NCBI GenBank assembly: GCA_023140035.1
Contig: JAGLML010000025.1
Location: forward strand, 1-11,353
Direction of reading: 5' to 3'
Length of the DNA stretch: 11,353 nucleotides
DNA from: Thermoplasmatales archaeon
GTDB taxonomy: Archaea; Thermoplasmatota; E2; DHVEG-1
Under the pieces are notes generated by a model. It was given only the letters and a program-made list of their open reading frames with translations, was not told where the DNA came from and did not search any database. A program made the translations under genes and the position numbers. Shown here piece after piece: positions 6,755 through 11,353 of this stretch (the first letter of the stretch is position 1; the number at the start of each line of letters is the position of its first letter).

Positions 6755-6835
6755 ATGAAATTAAGTAGAGAGTTTGTCGAAAAATTATCTGACATTCTTT
6801 TCGGAAATGAAATTGATGACGATTTCATACACTAA
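6755..6835 (+). CDS. Possible small protein of 26 residues, or the body of a small structured RNA
   Basis: ATG at 6755 opens a 26-codon frame ending in TAA at 6835, encoding MKLSREFVEKLSDILFGNEI followed by DDDFIH. It would be an amphipathic helix with an acidic end; I recognise no family. Support for a real unit: a TATA box at 6684-6694, purine-rich GGAGAGG at 6737-6743 and GGAA at 6747-6750 before the ATG, and a hairpin plus T run starting six bases after the stop. The coding part also contains a perfect 7-base inverted repeat, ATGAAAT/ATTTCAT (6807-6813 and 6822-6828). The product may therefore be an RNA rather than, or as well as, a peptide. The SD spacing of 11 bases is longer than usual. 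The remaining sequence between pfdA and 6930 holds no other gene that I can see. Confidence 0.4.
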   Translation: MKLSREFVEKLSDILFGNEIDDDFIH

Positions 6836-6840
6836 AAATC

Positions 6841-6868
6841 AAACAGGAATTGAAAAATGCCTGTTTTA
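6841..6868 (+). terminator. Hairpin followed by T residues, terminator of the small unit
   Basis: AAACAGG (6841-6847) pairs perfectly with CCTGTTT (6860-6866) around a 12-base A-rich loop, and the plus strand continues TTTTAATTT. It looks like an intrinsic terminator just after the 26-codon ORF. Confidence 0.5.
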
Positions 6869-6894
6869 ATTTCATGCTCGATTATTCAGCAATA

Positions 6895-6906
6895 TTTTTA
6901 ATTAAA
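6895..6906 (+). promoter_or_regulatory. TATA box of the metallophosphoesterase gene
   Basis: TTTTTAATTAAA is centred near 6900, about 26-30 bases before the ATG at 6930. The transcript would have almost no leader. It comes right after the terminator of the small unit. Confidence 0.4.
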
Positions 6907-6929
6907 GTTTTATTCAAGCAAATGAGAAT

Positions 6930-7559
6930 ATGAAACTGCTAGCAACTGCAGACATACACGGATCTCAATACAGACTTAATATAATTCTAAAAAATATCGA
7001 AAAATACTCTCCAGATCTTGTTGTCATATGTGGAGATATTACTCAGTTTGGACCTGGAGAAGTTGCTAAAAATTTTCTTAATCAAATTCCGGTTGATACA
7101 TTGGCTATTGTAGGTAACATCGATCCGGCGGAAGTTGATCAAGCAATAACAGACAGTAAAGCAGATAATCTTGATTTGAAGCGAGTTGTAAAAAATGATA
7201 TTTCATTTGTAGGGATGGGAGGTACGATTCCATCTCCTATATTTAAAATTGCTATCAAATATAAAGATTCGGAAAAACCTATAGAAGAATCAATTGATGA
7301 AAAAACCATTTTAGTATCTCACGAACCGCCATATAAAACGCAAGATAGAGTGTTTTTTGGCCATCATTCAGGAAGTAAAGAACTGAGAGAGCTTATTGAA
7401 AAATGCAAACCGAGACTTATTTTATGTGGGCATATACATGAAGATCCGGGTATTACAAAACTTGATAAAAGTATTGTAGTAAATTGTAGTATGGGAAAAA
7501 GAACAGAAGGAGCATTAATAGAAATAAATAATGAAATTGATGTTAAAATTCTTGACTGA
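6930..7559 (+). CDS. Metallophosphoesterase (calcineurin-like fold), small archaeal type
   Basis: 209 residues, the length of a bare catalytic domain. All metal-binding motifs of the calcineurin-like phosphoesterases are present: ADIHG (Asp8, His10), ICGDIT (Asp36), GNID (Asn63), SHEPP (His131) and CGHIHE (His168, His170). The active site should therefore bind two metal ions and hydrolyse a phosphomonoester or phosphodiester; the substrate cannot be predicted. The region GMGGTIPSPIFKIAIKYKDSEKPIEESI (95-122) replaces the usual short linker and may form the substrate lid. FGHHSGSKELRELIEKCKPRLILCGHIHEDPGI is typical of archaeal members. It appears to be a single-gene transcript with no strong SD. 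tRNA-Gln lies 24 bases downstream on the opposite strand. Confidence 0.92.
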   Translation: MKLLATADIHGSQYRLNIILKNIEKYSPDLVVICGDITQFGPGEVAKNFLNQIPVDTLAIVGNIDPAEVDQAITDSKADNLDLKRVVKNDISFVGMGGTIPSPIFKIAIKYKDSEKPIEESIDEKTILVSHEPPYKTQDRVFFGHHSGSKELRELIEKCKPRLILCGHIHEDPGITKLDKSIVVNCSMGKRTEGALIEINNEIDVKILD

Positions 7560-7583
7560 TTTCTATGATTCTTTGTTAGATGA

Positions 7584-7691
7584 TAGCCCCGAGCGGATTC
7601 GAACCACCGTCTGAAGACCCAGAATCTCCAATGATTGTCTTATAGGATCTAAAGGTTTGAACCCTTTGAAATCTCTCTACACTACGGGGCT
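7584..7691 (-). tRNA. tRNA-Gln (anticodon CUG) with a 35-base intron in the D loop
   Basis: The 108-base gene becomes a normal 73-base tRNA when 7674-7640 is removed. Acceptor AGCCCCG (7691-7685) pairs with CGGGGCT (7591-7585), and discriminator A is at 7584. After splicing the D arm reads GTGTAGAGGACAATCATT, with the invariant GG created at the junction. The anticodon arm is GGAGA, loop TTCTGGG, TCTTC, with anticodon CTG at 7622-7620. The T arm is GGTGG TTCGAAT CCGCT. The A1-U72 pair and A73 are usual for archaeal tRNA-Gln. No CCA is encoded. It lies 34 bases after mscS on the same strand. Confidence 0.92.
7640..7674 (-). other. Non-canonical tRNA intron with bulge-helix-bulge, between positions 18 and 19 of tRNA-Gln
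   Basis: The precursor folds into a standard archaeal splicing motif. Outer helix is GT/AC, then a 4-base-pair central helix GTAG/CTAT (one G-U pair) flanked by 3-base bulges AGA on the 5' strand and AAG on the 3' strand, then the intron helix GATT/GATC. Cutting after the second base of each bulge, the usual endonuclease position, removes exactly 35 bases and yields the expected D loop with G18 and G19. The intron also holds a perfect hairpin, AAAGGGTTCAAACCTTT. Most archaeal tRNA introns sit at 37/38 in the anticodon loop, so this position is unusual. Confidence 0.85.
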
Positions 7692-7725
7692 ATAAAGTTA
7701 AGAACCGAATACACGTTATTCTTGT

Positions 7726-8808
7726 TTATTTGTTGAGGAAAATTGTCTGAGTGGGGAATGCCATTTCAATGCCTTCTTTTTCAAAGGCACCCTTTATTGC
7801 AAAATTAATTTGCTGTTGCGTGTCTCTATATAATACATAATCTCCTTTTTTCATATAGAACACCACTTCAAAGTTCAGACTGAAATCACCGAATTCCGTG
7901 AAATGCACTCTATCAACCTCAGCCAGTTCTTGGGAATTAACAATTTTTTTCACCATATCAGGAATTTTTTCCAGTTTTTTTGAAGGAGTACCATAGGTAA
8001 CGCCAAAATGAAAAACAATCCGTCGTTTTTTCATTTTTTTGAAATTTCTTATACTAGTACTCGTTAATTCTCGATTAGATAAAACAAGTTCTTCACCCTG
8101 TAACAATTGAACCCGGGTTGATTTCATACCGATCTTCTTAACTGTACCTGAATATTTACCTACAATAATAAAATCTCCAATCTCAAAAGGCTTGTCAAAG
8201 TAAATTGAGAAGGCGCTAAAGACATCACTTAGGACGTTTTGTAACGCAAATGCAATAGCAATACCACCTACTCCGAGACCCACGGCAATGCCTGTAATAT
8301 CAATCCCTGCTACATCTAAAATCACTAAAAACGCTAAAATGAAAATAAGTACATTTATTATCCTCTTCAAGACAAACAGAATATGTTCACTCATTCTTTG
8401 CTTGGCTCTTTTCTCAGCATACCACGCAATGATCACATTGACAATCCGTGTTATAACGAACGTGACCAAGAGAATCTCAGCTAAAGTAAAGATCAAAGTC
8501 AGCTCTGATGAATAAGGGTTAAGAGCGGTAAGAAATTCCAAACCATAGTATGCTCCAGCAAGTATTACAAAAAAGTAGACCGGTTTCTTAATATTCTTAA
8601 GTATTTCATCATCTAATTTTGTTTTTGTCTTTTCTGCCCATCTTTTAAAATAGCGTTCAAAAATATTATAGACAACCCAGCCAGCAATTATAGATAGAGC
8701 AAATATCAACACTGAAACAATAATCTCTTCAACTAAAGGAGTAATATCAATTCCTGCCCTTCCAAATAGCTCGTGTATAACCTCTACACCTTCTGCGCCC
8801 ATGCTCAT
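7726..8808 (-). CDS. Small-conductance mechanosensitive channel, MscS family
   Basis: 360 residues. MscS channels open under membrane tension and release solutes during hypo-osmotic shock. Hydrophobic segments lie at about 25-49, 75-96, 104-128 and 148-167, followed by the pore helix GIAVGLGVGGIAIAFALQNV (173-192), with the Gly/Ala packing pattern of MscS TM3. The family signature continues as LSDVFSAFSIYFDKPFEIGDFI (193-214), a beta domain (GTVKKIGMKSTRVQLLQGEELVLSNREL) and an alpha/beta C-terminal vestibule (VHFTEFGDFSLNFEVVFYMKKGDYVLYRDTQQQINFAIKGAFEKEGIEMAFP). It has one or two more membrane helices than E. coli MscS. The ATG at 8808 is chosen; an ATG at 8802 is also possible, and neither has a clear SD. 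A TATA-like TAAAGTATAA near 8843 fits a short leader. The gene is divergent from the 93-residue orphan. Confidence 0.94.
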   Translation of the reverse strand: MSMGAEGVEVIHELFGRAGIDITPLVEEIIVSVLIFALSIIAGWVVYNIFERYFKRWAEKTKTKLDDEILKNIKKPVYFFVILAGAYYGLEFLTALNPYSSELTLIFTLAEILLVTFVITRIVNVIIAWYAEKRAKQRMSEHILFVLKRIINVLIFILAFLVILDVAGIDITGIAVGLGVGGIAIAFALQNVLSDVFSAFSIYFDKPFEIGDFIIVGKYSGTVKKIGMKSTRVQLLQGEELVLSNRELTSTSIRNFKKMKKRRIVFHFGVTYGTPSKKLEKIPDMVKKIVNSQELAEVDRVHFTEFGDFSLNFEVVFYMKKGDYVLYRDTQQQINFAIKGAFEKEGIEMAFPTQTIFLNK

Positions 8809-8937
8809 GTAAATCTAACAGGGGGAAATAGTTAGTTATACTTTAATTTTTAGTCTCTTTTGCGTTATAAAGGTTACAAAAAGTATTTCTTACGAAATTT
8901 TTATTTAGCAGATAAATATATAATATTTGAGGATCAC

Positions 8938-9219
8938 ATGGCTATACCATCCGATGTTGAGGGAAACTGGCGAAATGAAGTAGAAAAACTATTTTCACAC
9001 TGGGAACAAGAAACGGAAATAATTAAGGACATGACAATTGATATGGAGGAATGTAGTAGAGTCTCTGATGGATTTCATAGAGAGTGGAATGGATTGTTAG
9101 TGAGACGACCTGTAGGACTGACTGATGATGAAGTATATACAAAATTAGAAAAACTTGATAACAAATTAAACTCAACGTTAGCGATGGCATGTCGTTCTAC
9201 AGAAGATGATTCAATTTAA
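8938..9219 (+). CDS. Unrecognised small helical protein, 93 residues
   Basis: The frame is open from a TTG at 8860, but the ATG at 8938 is preceded by GAGG (8929-8932) with a 5-base spacer, and the upstream residues look like translated promoter sequence, so I take the ATG. The protein is acidic and probably all-helical: WRNEVEKLFSHWEQETEIIKDMTIDMEECSRVSDGFHREWNGLLVRRPVGLTDDEVYTKLEKLDNKLNSTLAMACRSTEDDSI. It has no signal peptide, membrane helix or metal motif; its two cysteines (in EECS and ACRS) are isolated. Tryptophans at 11, 22 and 51 suggest a folded core. It is divergent from mscS across about 130 bases holding AT-rich promoter sequence for both. It ends 18 bases before the 3' end of tRNA-Val. 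Function unknown. Confidence 0.75.
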   Translation: MAIPSDVEGNWRNEVEKLFSHWEQETEIIKDMTIDMEECSRVSDGFHREWNGLLVRRPVGLTDDEVYTKLEKLDNKLNSTLAMACRSTEDDSI

Positions 9220-9237
9220 AAGCTTAGAATTTTGAAG

Positions 9238-9310
9238 TGGGCCAGGCCGGAATTGAACCGGCGACCTCCGCGTTGTAAGCGCGACGTCATAACCACTAGA
9301 CCACTGGCCC
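9238..9310 (-). tRNA. tRNA-Val (anticodon UAC)
   Basis: A 73-base tRNA without intron. Acceptor GGGCCAG (9310-9304) pairs with CTGGCCC (9245-9239), discriminator A at 9238. The D arm contains GTCTAGTGGTTATGAC. The anticodon arm is TCGCG, loop CTTACAA, CGCGG, with anticodon TAC. The T arm is GCCGG TTCAATT CCGGC. No CCA is encoded. Confidence 0.96.
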
Positions 9311-9440
9311 GTTTAACAGGAGACGAAATACGCTCTTTGTTTTAGTAATTTGCTGTAAAAATGATCACGTTGAGAATAGTAAATGCTGGATAGAAGGAAA
9401 ATCGCTAGCTCTTATTGTCATATCTAGCAATAATCCTAAC

Positions 9441-9467
9441 AGAATCATTCCCAGATGATTAGATTCT
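9441..9467. repeat. Imperfect inverted repeat upstream of the PLP-enzyme gene
   Basis: AGAATCAT (9441-9448), a six-base spacer, then ATGATT (9455-9460), AG and ATTCT (9463-9467). The two arms are complementary apart from the inserted AG. It lies some 70 bases before the ATG at 9539, upstream of an AT-rich TATA-like block (9494-9508). It could be an operator. The rest of 9311-9538 shows no gene. Confidence 0.25.
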
Positions 9468-9538
9468 TTATTAGCAAATTATGAATCTTGATCTATTAAT
9501 TAAAAAAATTGAAATAAGGTCATTGCCTATAAGCAATC

Positions 9539-10501
9539 ATGCCTACTTTAAAAGATGTAGAGAGAGCTCATGAACGAATTAAGAATATAGTTAACAATAC
9601 AAGTGTTCTAACCTCACGAACTTTGGATAAAATGGCTGGGGCAAATGTTTTCGTGAAATGCGAAAATTTTCAGAGAATAGGTGCCTTCAAGTTTCGAGGG
9701 GTAAGCAATAAATTGTTACAGTTGAGCGCTGATGAAAAAGCAAAAGGCGTTGTAACTCATTCTAGCGGAAACCATGCACAAGCAGTAGCTCTAGCTTCGT
9801 CCCTTCTTGGTATTAAATCAGTCATTGTAATGCCTGAAAATGCTCCCCCGGTAAAGATTGATGCAACCCGTGGCTATGGTGCAGAAATTGTGAGATGTGC
9901 CAGTAATGTCAAAGCAAGGGAAGAAACTTGTCAGAATCTAGTAGATAAACATGGATATACCTTGGTTCATCCATATGATGATGATCAGGTTATTGCCGGG
10001 GCAGGGACCGCTGCATTAGAATTGATAAAAGAAGTCGGGGATCTCGATTATATGTTTTGTCCGGTTGGTGGTGGAGGTCTTCTCAGTGGTACGTCGGTTG
10101 CTACAAAGGGGTTGTGTCCAGATTCAAAAGTGATTGCAGTTGAGCCGGAACGAGCGGATGATGCATACCGATCTTTCAAAGACGGTAAATTATACCCGAG
10201 TGCATATCCAGATACAATTGCAGATGGGTTGAGGACGTCTCTGAGTAAGAGAACGTTTAAAATCATAAGGGAAAACGTTGATGAAATCATAACTGTGAGT
10301 GAAAAAGAAATTATTGATGCCATGAAGTTTTTATGGATGCGTATGAAAATTGTTGTGGAACCATCTGGTGCAGTTCCTATTGCTGGAGTTATCAAAATGG
10401 CTAGAAGCATTAAAAATAAGAAGATAGGGGTTATTATTAGCGGCGGAAATATTGACTTAGATGACTTCTTCAGTAAATACTATGAGAATTTACTCGAATA
10501 A
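9539..10501 (+). CDS. Serine racemase / threonine dehydratase-type PLP enzyme (fold type II), no ACT domain
   Basis: 320 residues. PLP-binding Lys51 lies in GAFKFRG, the phosphate loop is GGGG (177-180) followed by LLSG, and SGGN (301-304) holds the PLP-ring contact. The chain stops after the catalytic domain, so the C-terminal ACT-like domains of biosynthetic IlvA are missing; this points to a catabolic threonine/serine dehydratase or serine racemase. Two features favour the serine racemase side: THSSGNHAQA, with Ser76 at the place of the catalytic base Ser84 of mammalian serine racemase, where E. coli TdcB has SAGNH; and EPERADDAYRS, with Glu202, Ala206 and Asp208 matching the metal site of serine racemase. 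Such enzymes often also make pyruvate or 2-oxobutyrate by elimination. The start ATG follows an AAGGT at some distance and a TATA-like ATTAATTAAA near 9500. Probably monocistronic. Confidence 0.9.
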   Translation: MPTLKDVERAHERIKNIVNNTSVLTSRTLDKMAGANVFVKCENFQRIGAFKFRGVSNKLLQLSADEKAKGVVTHSSGNHAQAVALASSLLGIKSVIVMPENAPPVKIDATRGYGAEIVRCASNVKAREETCQNLVDKHGYTLVHPYDDDQVIAGAGTAALELIKEVGDLDYMFCPVGGGGLLSGTSVATKGLCPDSKVIAVEPERADDAYRSFKDGKLYPSAYPDTIADGLRTSLSKRTFKIIRENVDEIITVSEKEIIDAMKFLWMRMKIVVEPSGAVPIAGVIKMARSIKNKKIGVIISGGNIDLDDFFSKYYENLLE

Positions 10502-10569
10502 ACACGACGTAATTTGGACGTTATGGTGTATGATTGTTGAATGTTTGTACCATCCAGTAATCACTGCCA

Positions 10570-10575
10570 TTTTTT
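10570..10575 (+). terminator. T run downstream of the PLP-enzyme gene
   Basis: Six Ts follow GCCA about 70 bases after the stop codon. This is the first long T tract on the plus strand and a plausible archaeal terminator, ahead of the TATA-like sequence of the transporter remnant. No clean hairpin precedes it. Confidence 0.3.
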
Positions 10576-10603
10576 ATCAAAAATTATCAATAAGTTTCGG
10601 AAT

Positions 10604-10617
10604 AATAATTTAAATTT
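10604..10617 (+). promoter_or_regulatory. TATA box before the transporter remnant
   Basis: ATAATTTAAATTTC is centred near 10611, about 26 bases before the GTG at 10638, the leaderless arrangement also seen for rfcL and pyrH. The broken gene seems to have kept its promoter. Confidence 0.35.
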
Positions 10618-10637
10618 CTTACATGTTAACCTAAATT

Positions 10638-10838
10638 GTGAACAATAAGTACGTTGGAGTTTTAGCTATACTACTTGCTAGTATAATGTAGACAATAGAA
10701 CCAATATTTGCAAAACTATCATATCAAAATTCAGATTTTATTCAAACATCAGCTATGCGAGCAATCTTTGCAGCATTAACAGCATTAGTGTATGTTATAA
10801 TAACAAAAATTGAGCAATACCTGACGGATTTTTATTAA
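10638..10838 (+). pseudogene. Remnant of an EamA/DMT-superfamily membrane transporter with an in-frame TAG
   Basis: From GTG at 10638 the frame reads MNNKYVGVLAILLASIM, then TAG (10689-10691), then TIEPIFAKLSYQNSDFIQTSAMRAIFAALTALVYVIITKI and a TAA at 10836-10838. The pattern matches the N-terminal two helices of EamA transporters (drug/metabolite transporter superfamily): GVLA.LLA.I.W..EP.FAKLS....F.....RA.FAAL. The TAG sits where the family commonly has Trp, so a TGG to TAG change explains it. The full protein would need about 280 residues and ten helices; only two remain and I find no continuation in any frame downstream. It is best read as a truncated, decaying gene. A UAG-decoded microprotein is the less likely alternative. 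Confidence 0.6.
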
Positions 10839-10887
10839 AATCACAAGAAGTAGATTATTTATTGATAAAAATAGAAGAAGATTTTGT

Positions 10888-10894
10888 AAAAAAA
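10888..10894 (-). terminator. T7 run after the CxxC zinc protein gene
   Basis: The minus strand reads CG followed by seven Ts, about 30 bases after the TAG at 10925. A pure T tract of this length is an efficient archaeal terminator signal. Confidence 0.45.
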
Positions 10895-10924
10895 CGATTA
10901 TCTTGCAGATTTTTCATCTTTTTA

Positions 10925-11092
10925 CTAAAATCTCTTTGGCCTATGATTCTGATAGCACTCCCTACAATAAACTGGTCTAGTACCATCGGGTTTGAAAGGA
11001 ACCTCAGTTTCCTTTCCACAATCTGCACAAGTCACCTTATGCATTTCTCGTGGGGATCTATTAAATCGACCGCCCCTATCATCTCTATACAT
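10925..11092 (-). CDS. Small CxxC-x17-CxxC zinc-binding protein with basic RG-rich N-terminus
   Basis: 55 residues from ATG at 11092 (an in-frame TAA lies immediately upstream) to TAG at 10925. The N-terminus MYRDDRGGRFNRSPREMHK is rich in Arg and Gly, suggesting nucleic-acid contact. The core VTCADCGKETEVPFKPDGTRPVYCRECYQ has Cys22/Cys25 and Cys43/Cys46, exactly the spacing of the domain named CxxC-x17-CxxC, widespread in archaea and some bacteria. The four cysteines should bind one zinc ion. The chain ends NHRPKRF, again basic. AAGG (11104-11101) is a weak ribosome-binding site, and CTTTATAG (about 11124-11131) a TATA box giving a leader of about ten bases. T7 downstream ends the transcript, so this is an independent one-gene unit. 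A role in RNA binding or as a cold-shock or ribosome-associated factor is possible but unproven. Confidence 0.85.
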   Translation of the reverse strand: MYRDDRGGRFNRSPREMHKVTCADCGKETEVPFKPDGTRPVYCRECYQNHRPKRF

Positions 11093-11269
11093 TTATACAT
11101 CCTTTTTTGTTTTTTTTTAATTCGCTATAAAGATTAAGTATATAAGGATTTGTTTTGAATAATCAGATTCATCAAGAAGACTATGATTAGACGGCCTTAT
11201 CCTTTGATTAGATACAAAAGCTATATTTTGGAGTAACATCCAATAAGCACTAGAAAGATGTGTATGTCG

Positions 11270-11353
11270 TTAAGCATTTCTTAACCCAATACTTTCTGCC
11301 GCTCCAATTCCAGGTATGCTTAGCCTCTTTTCAATTTTGTCTATAATTGCTGT
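11270..11353 (-). CDS. C-terminal end of an unrecognised protein, cut off by window edge
   Basis: The minus strand is open from the right edge to TAA at 11272-11270, giving the last 27 residues TAIIDKIEKRLSIPGIGAAE then SIGLRNA. The helix followed by IPGIGAAESIGLR is coherent protein sequence with normal composition, so I take it as the end of a real gene, but 27 residues are too few to name it. IPGIG superficially recalls a helix-hairpin-helix. GTTAAG/CTTAAC (11269-11285) forms a small palindrome across the stop codon. Between this stop and the zinc-protein promoter (about 11132-11269) I see no gene. Confidence 0.55.
   Translation of the reverse strand, partial: TAIIDKIEKRLSIPGIGAAESIGLRNA

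Noticed and set aside
6801..6835. C/D-box small RNA suggested by TGATGA and CTGA in the small unit
   Set aside because: The boxes are in the wrong order and distance and no guide region can be defined; the TGATGA lies in the loop of an inverted repeat.
7650..7691. Alternative reading of the tRNA with the intron hairpin as the anticodon arm (anticodon TCA)
   Set aside because: It leaves no D stem, no GG in the D loop and a variable region of about 40 bases; the glutamine reading satisfies every arm.
8860..8937. N-terminal extension of the 93-residue protein from TTG at 8860
   Set aside because: The extension lies in AT-rich promoter-like sequence, and the ATG at 8938 has a well-spaced GAGG.
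10862..11137. 91-codon plus-strand frame opposite the CxxC protein
   Set aside because: The minus strand gives a precise CxxC-x17-CxxC protein with promoter and terminator; the plus frame is its shadow.

Overview
The window reads as AT-rich chromosomal DNA from an archaeon. Diagnostic genes are the large subunit of archaeal replication factor C, archaeal-type UMP kinase, SRP receptor FtsY with the prefoldin alpha gene just upstream, and tRNAs without encoded CCA ends. One tRNA carries an intron with a textbook archaeal bulge-helix-bulge. Promoters have TATA boxes about 26 bases before likely start sites, and several starts look leaderless. I infer a euryarchaeote in the broad sense, perhaps the Thermoplasmatota, but the exact group cannot be fixed from this sequence.

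Left part (1-4200). A partial secreted lipoprotein of the CocE/X-Pro peptidase family runs off the left edge on the minus strand. It is followed by tRNA-Ser(GCU) on the minus strand and rfcL on the plus strand. A membrane-anchored protein of unknown function (minus) is divergent from a small protein whose C-terminus recalls the secretion chaperone SecB (plus).

Centre (4200-7700). UMP kinase (plus) converges with a two-gene minus-strand unit, pfdA-ftsY, leaving a 1-base gap. A 365-base region then holds a compact plus-strand unit: TATA box, 26-codon ORF with an internal hairpin, and a second hairpin followed by T residues. Next come a metallophosphoesterase (plus) and tRNA-Gln(CUG) on the minus strand, whose gene is interrupted by a 35-base intron in the D loop.

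Right part (7700-11353). An MscS-type channel (minus) is divergent from a 93-residue orphan protein (plus). These are followed by tRNA-Val(UAC) (minus), a serine racemase/threonine dehydratase-type PLP enzyme (plus), the remnant of an EamA-type transporter gene with an in-frame TAG, a 55-residue CxxC-x17-CxxC zinc protein (minus), and the last 27 codons of an unrecognised gene (minus).

The content is mostly housekeeping: replication, protein targeting and folding, nucleotide and amino-acid metabolism. I see no phage, CRISPR or transposon. The strongest unusual signal is the D-loop intron of tRNA-Gln. The small hairpin-flanked ORF unit, the SecB-like protein and the TAG-interrupted transporter remnant are the next most interesting.
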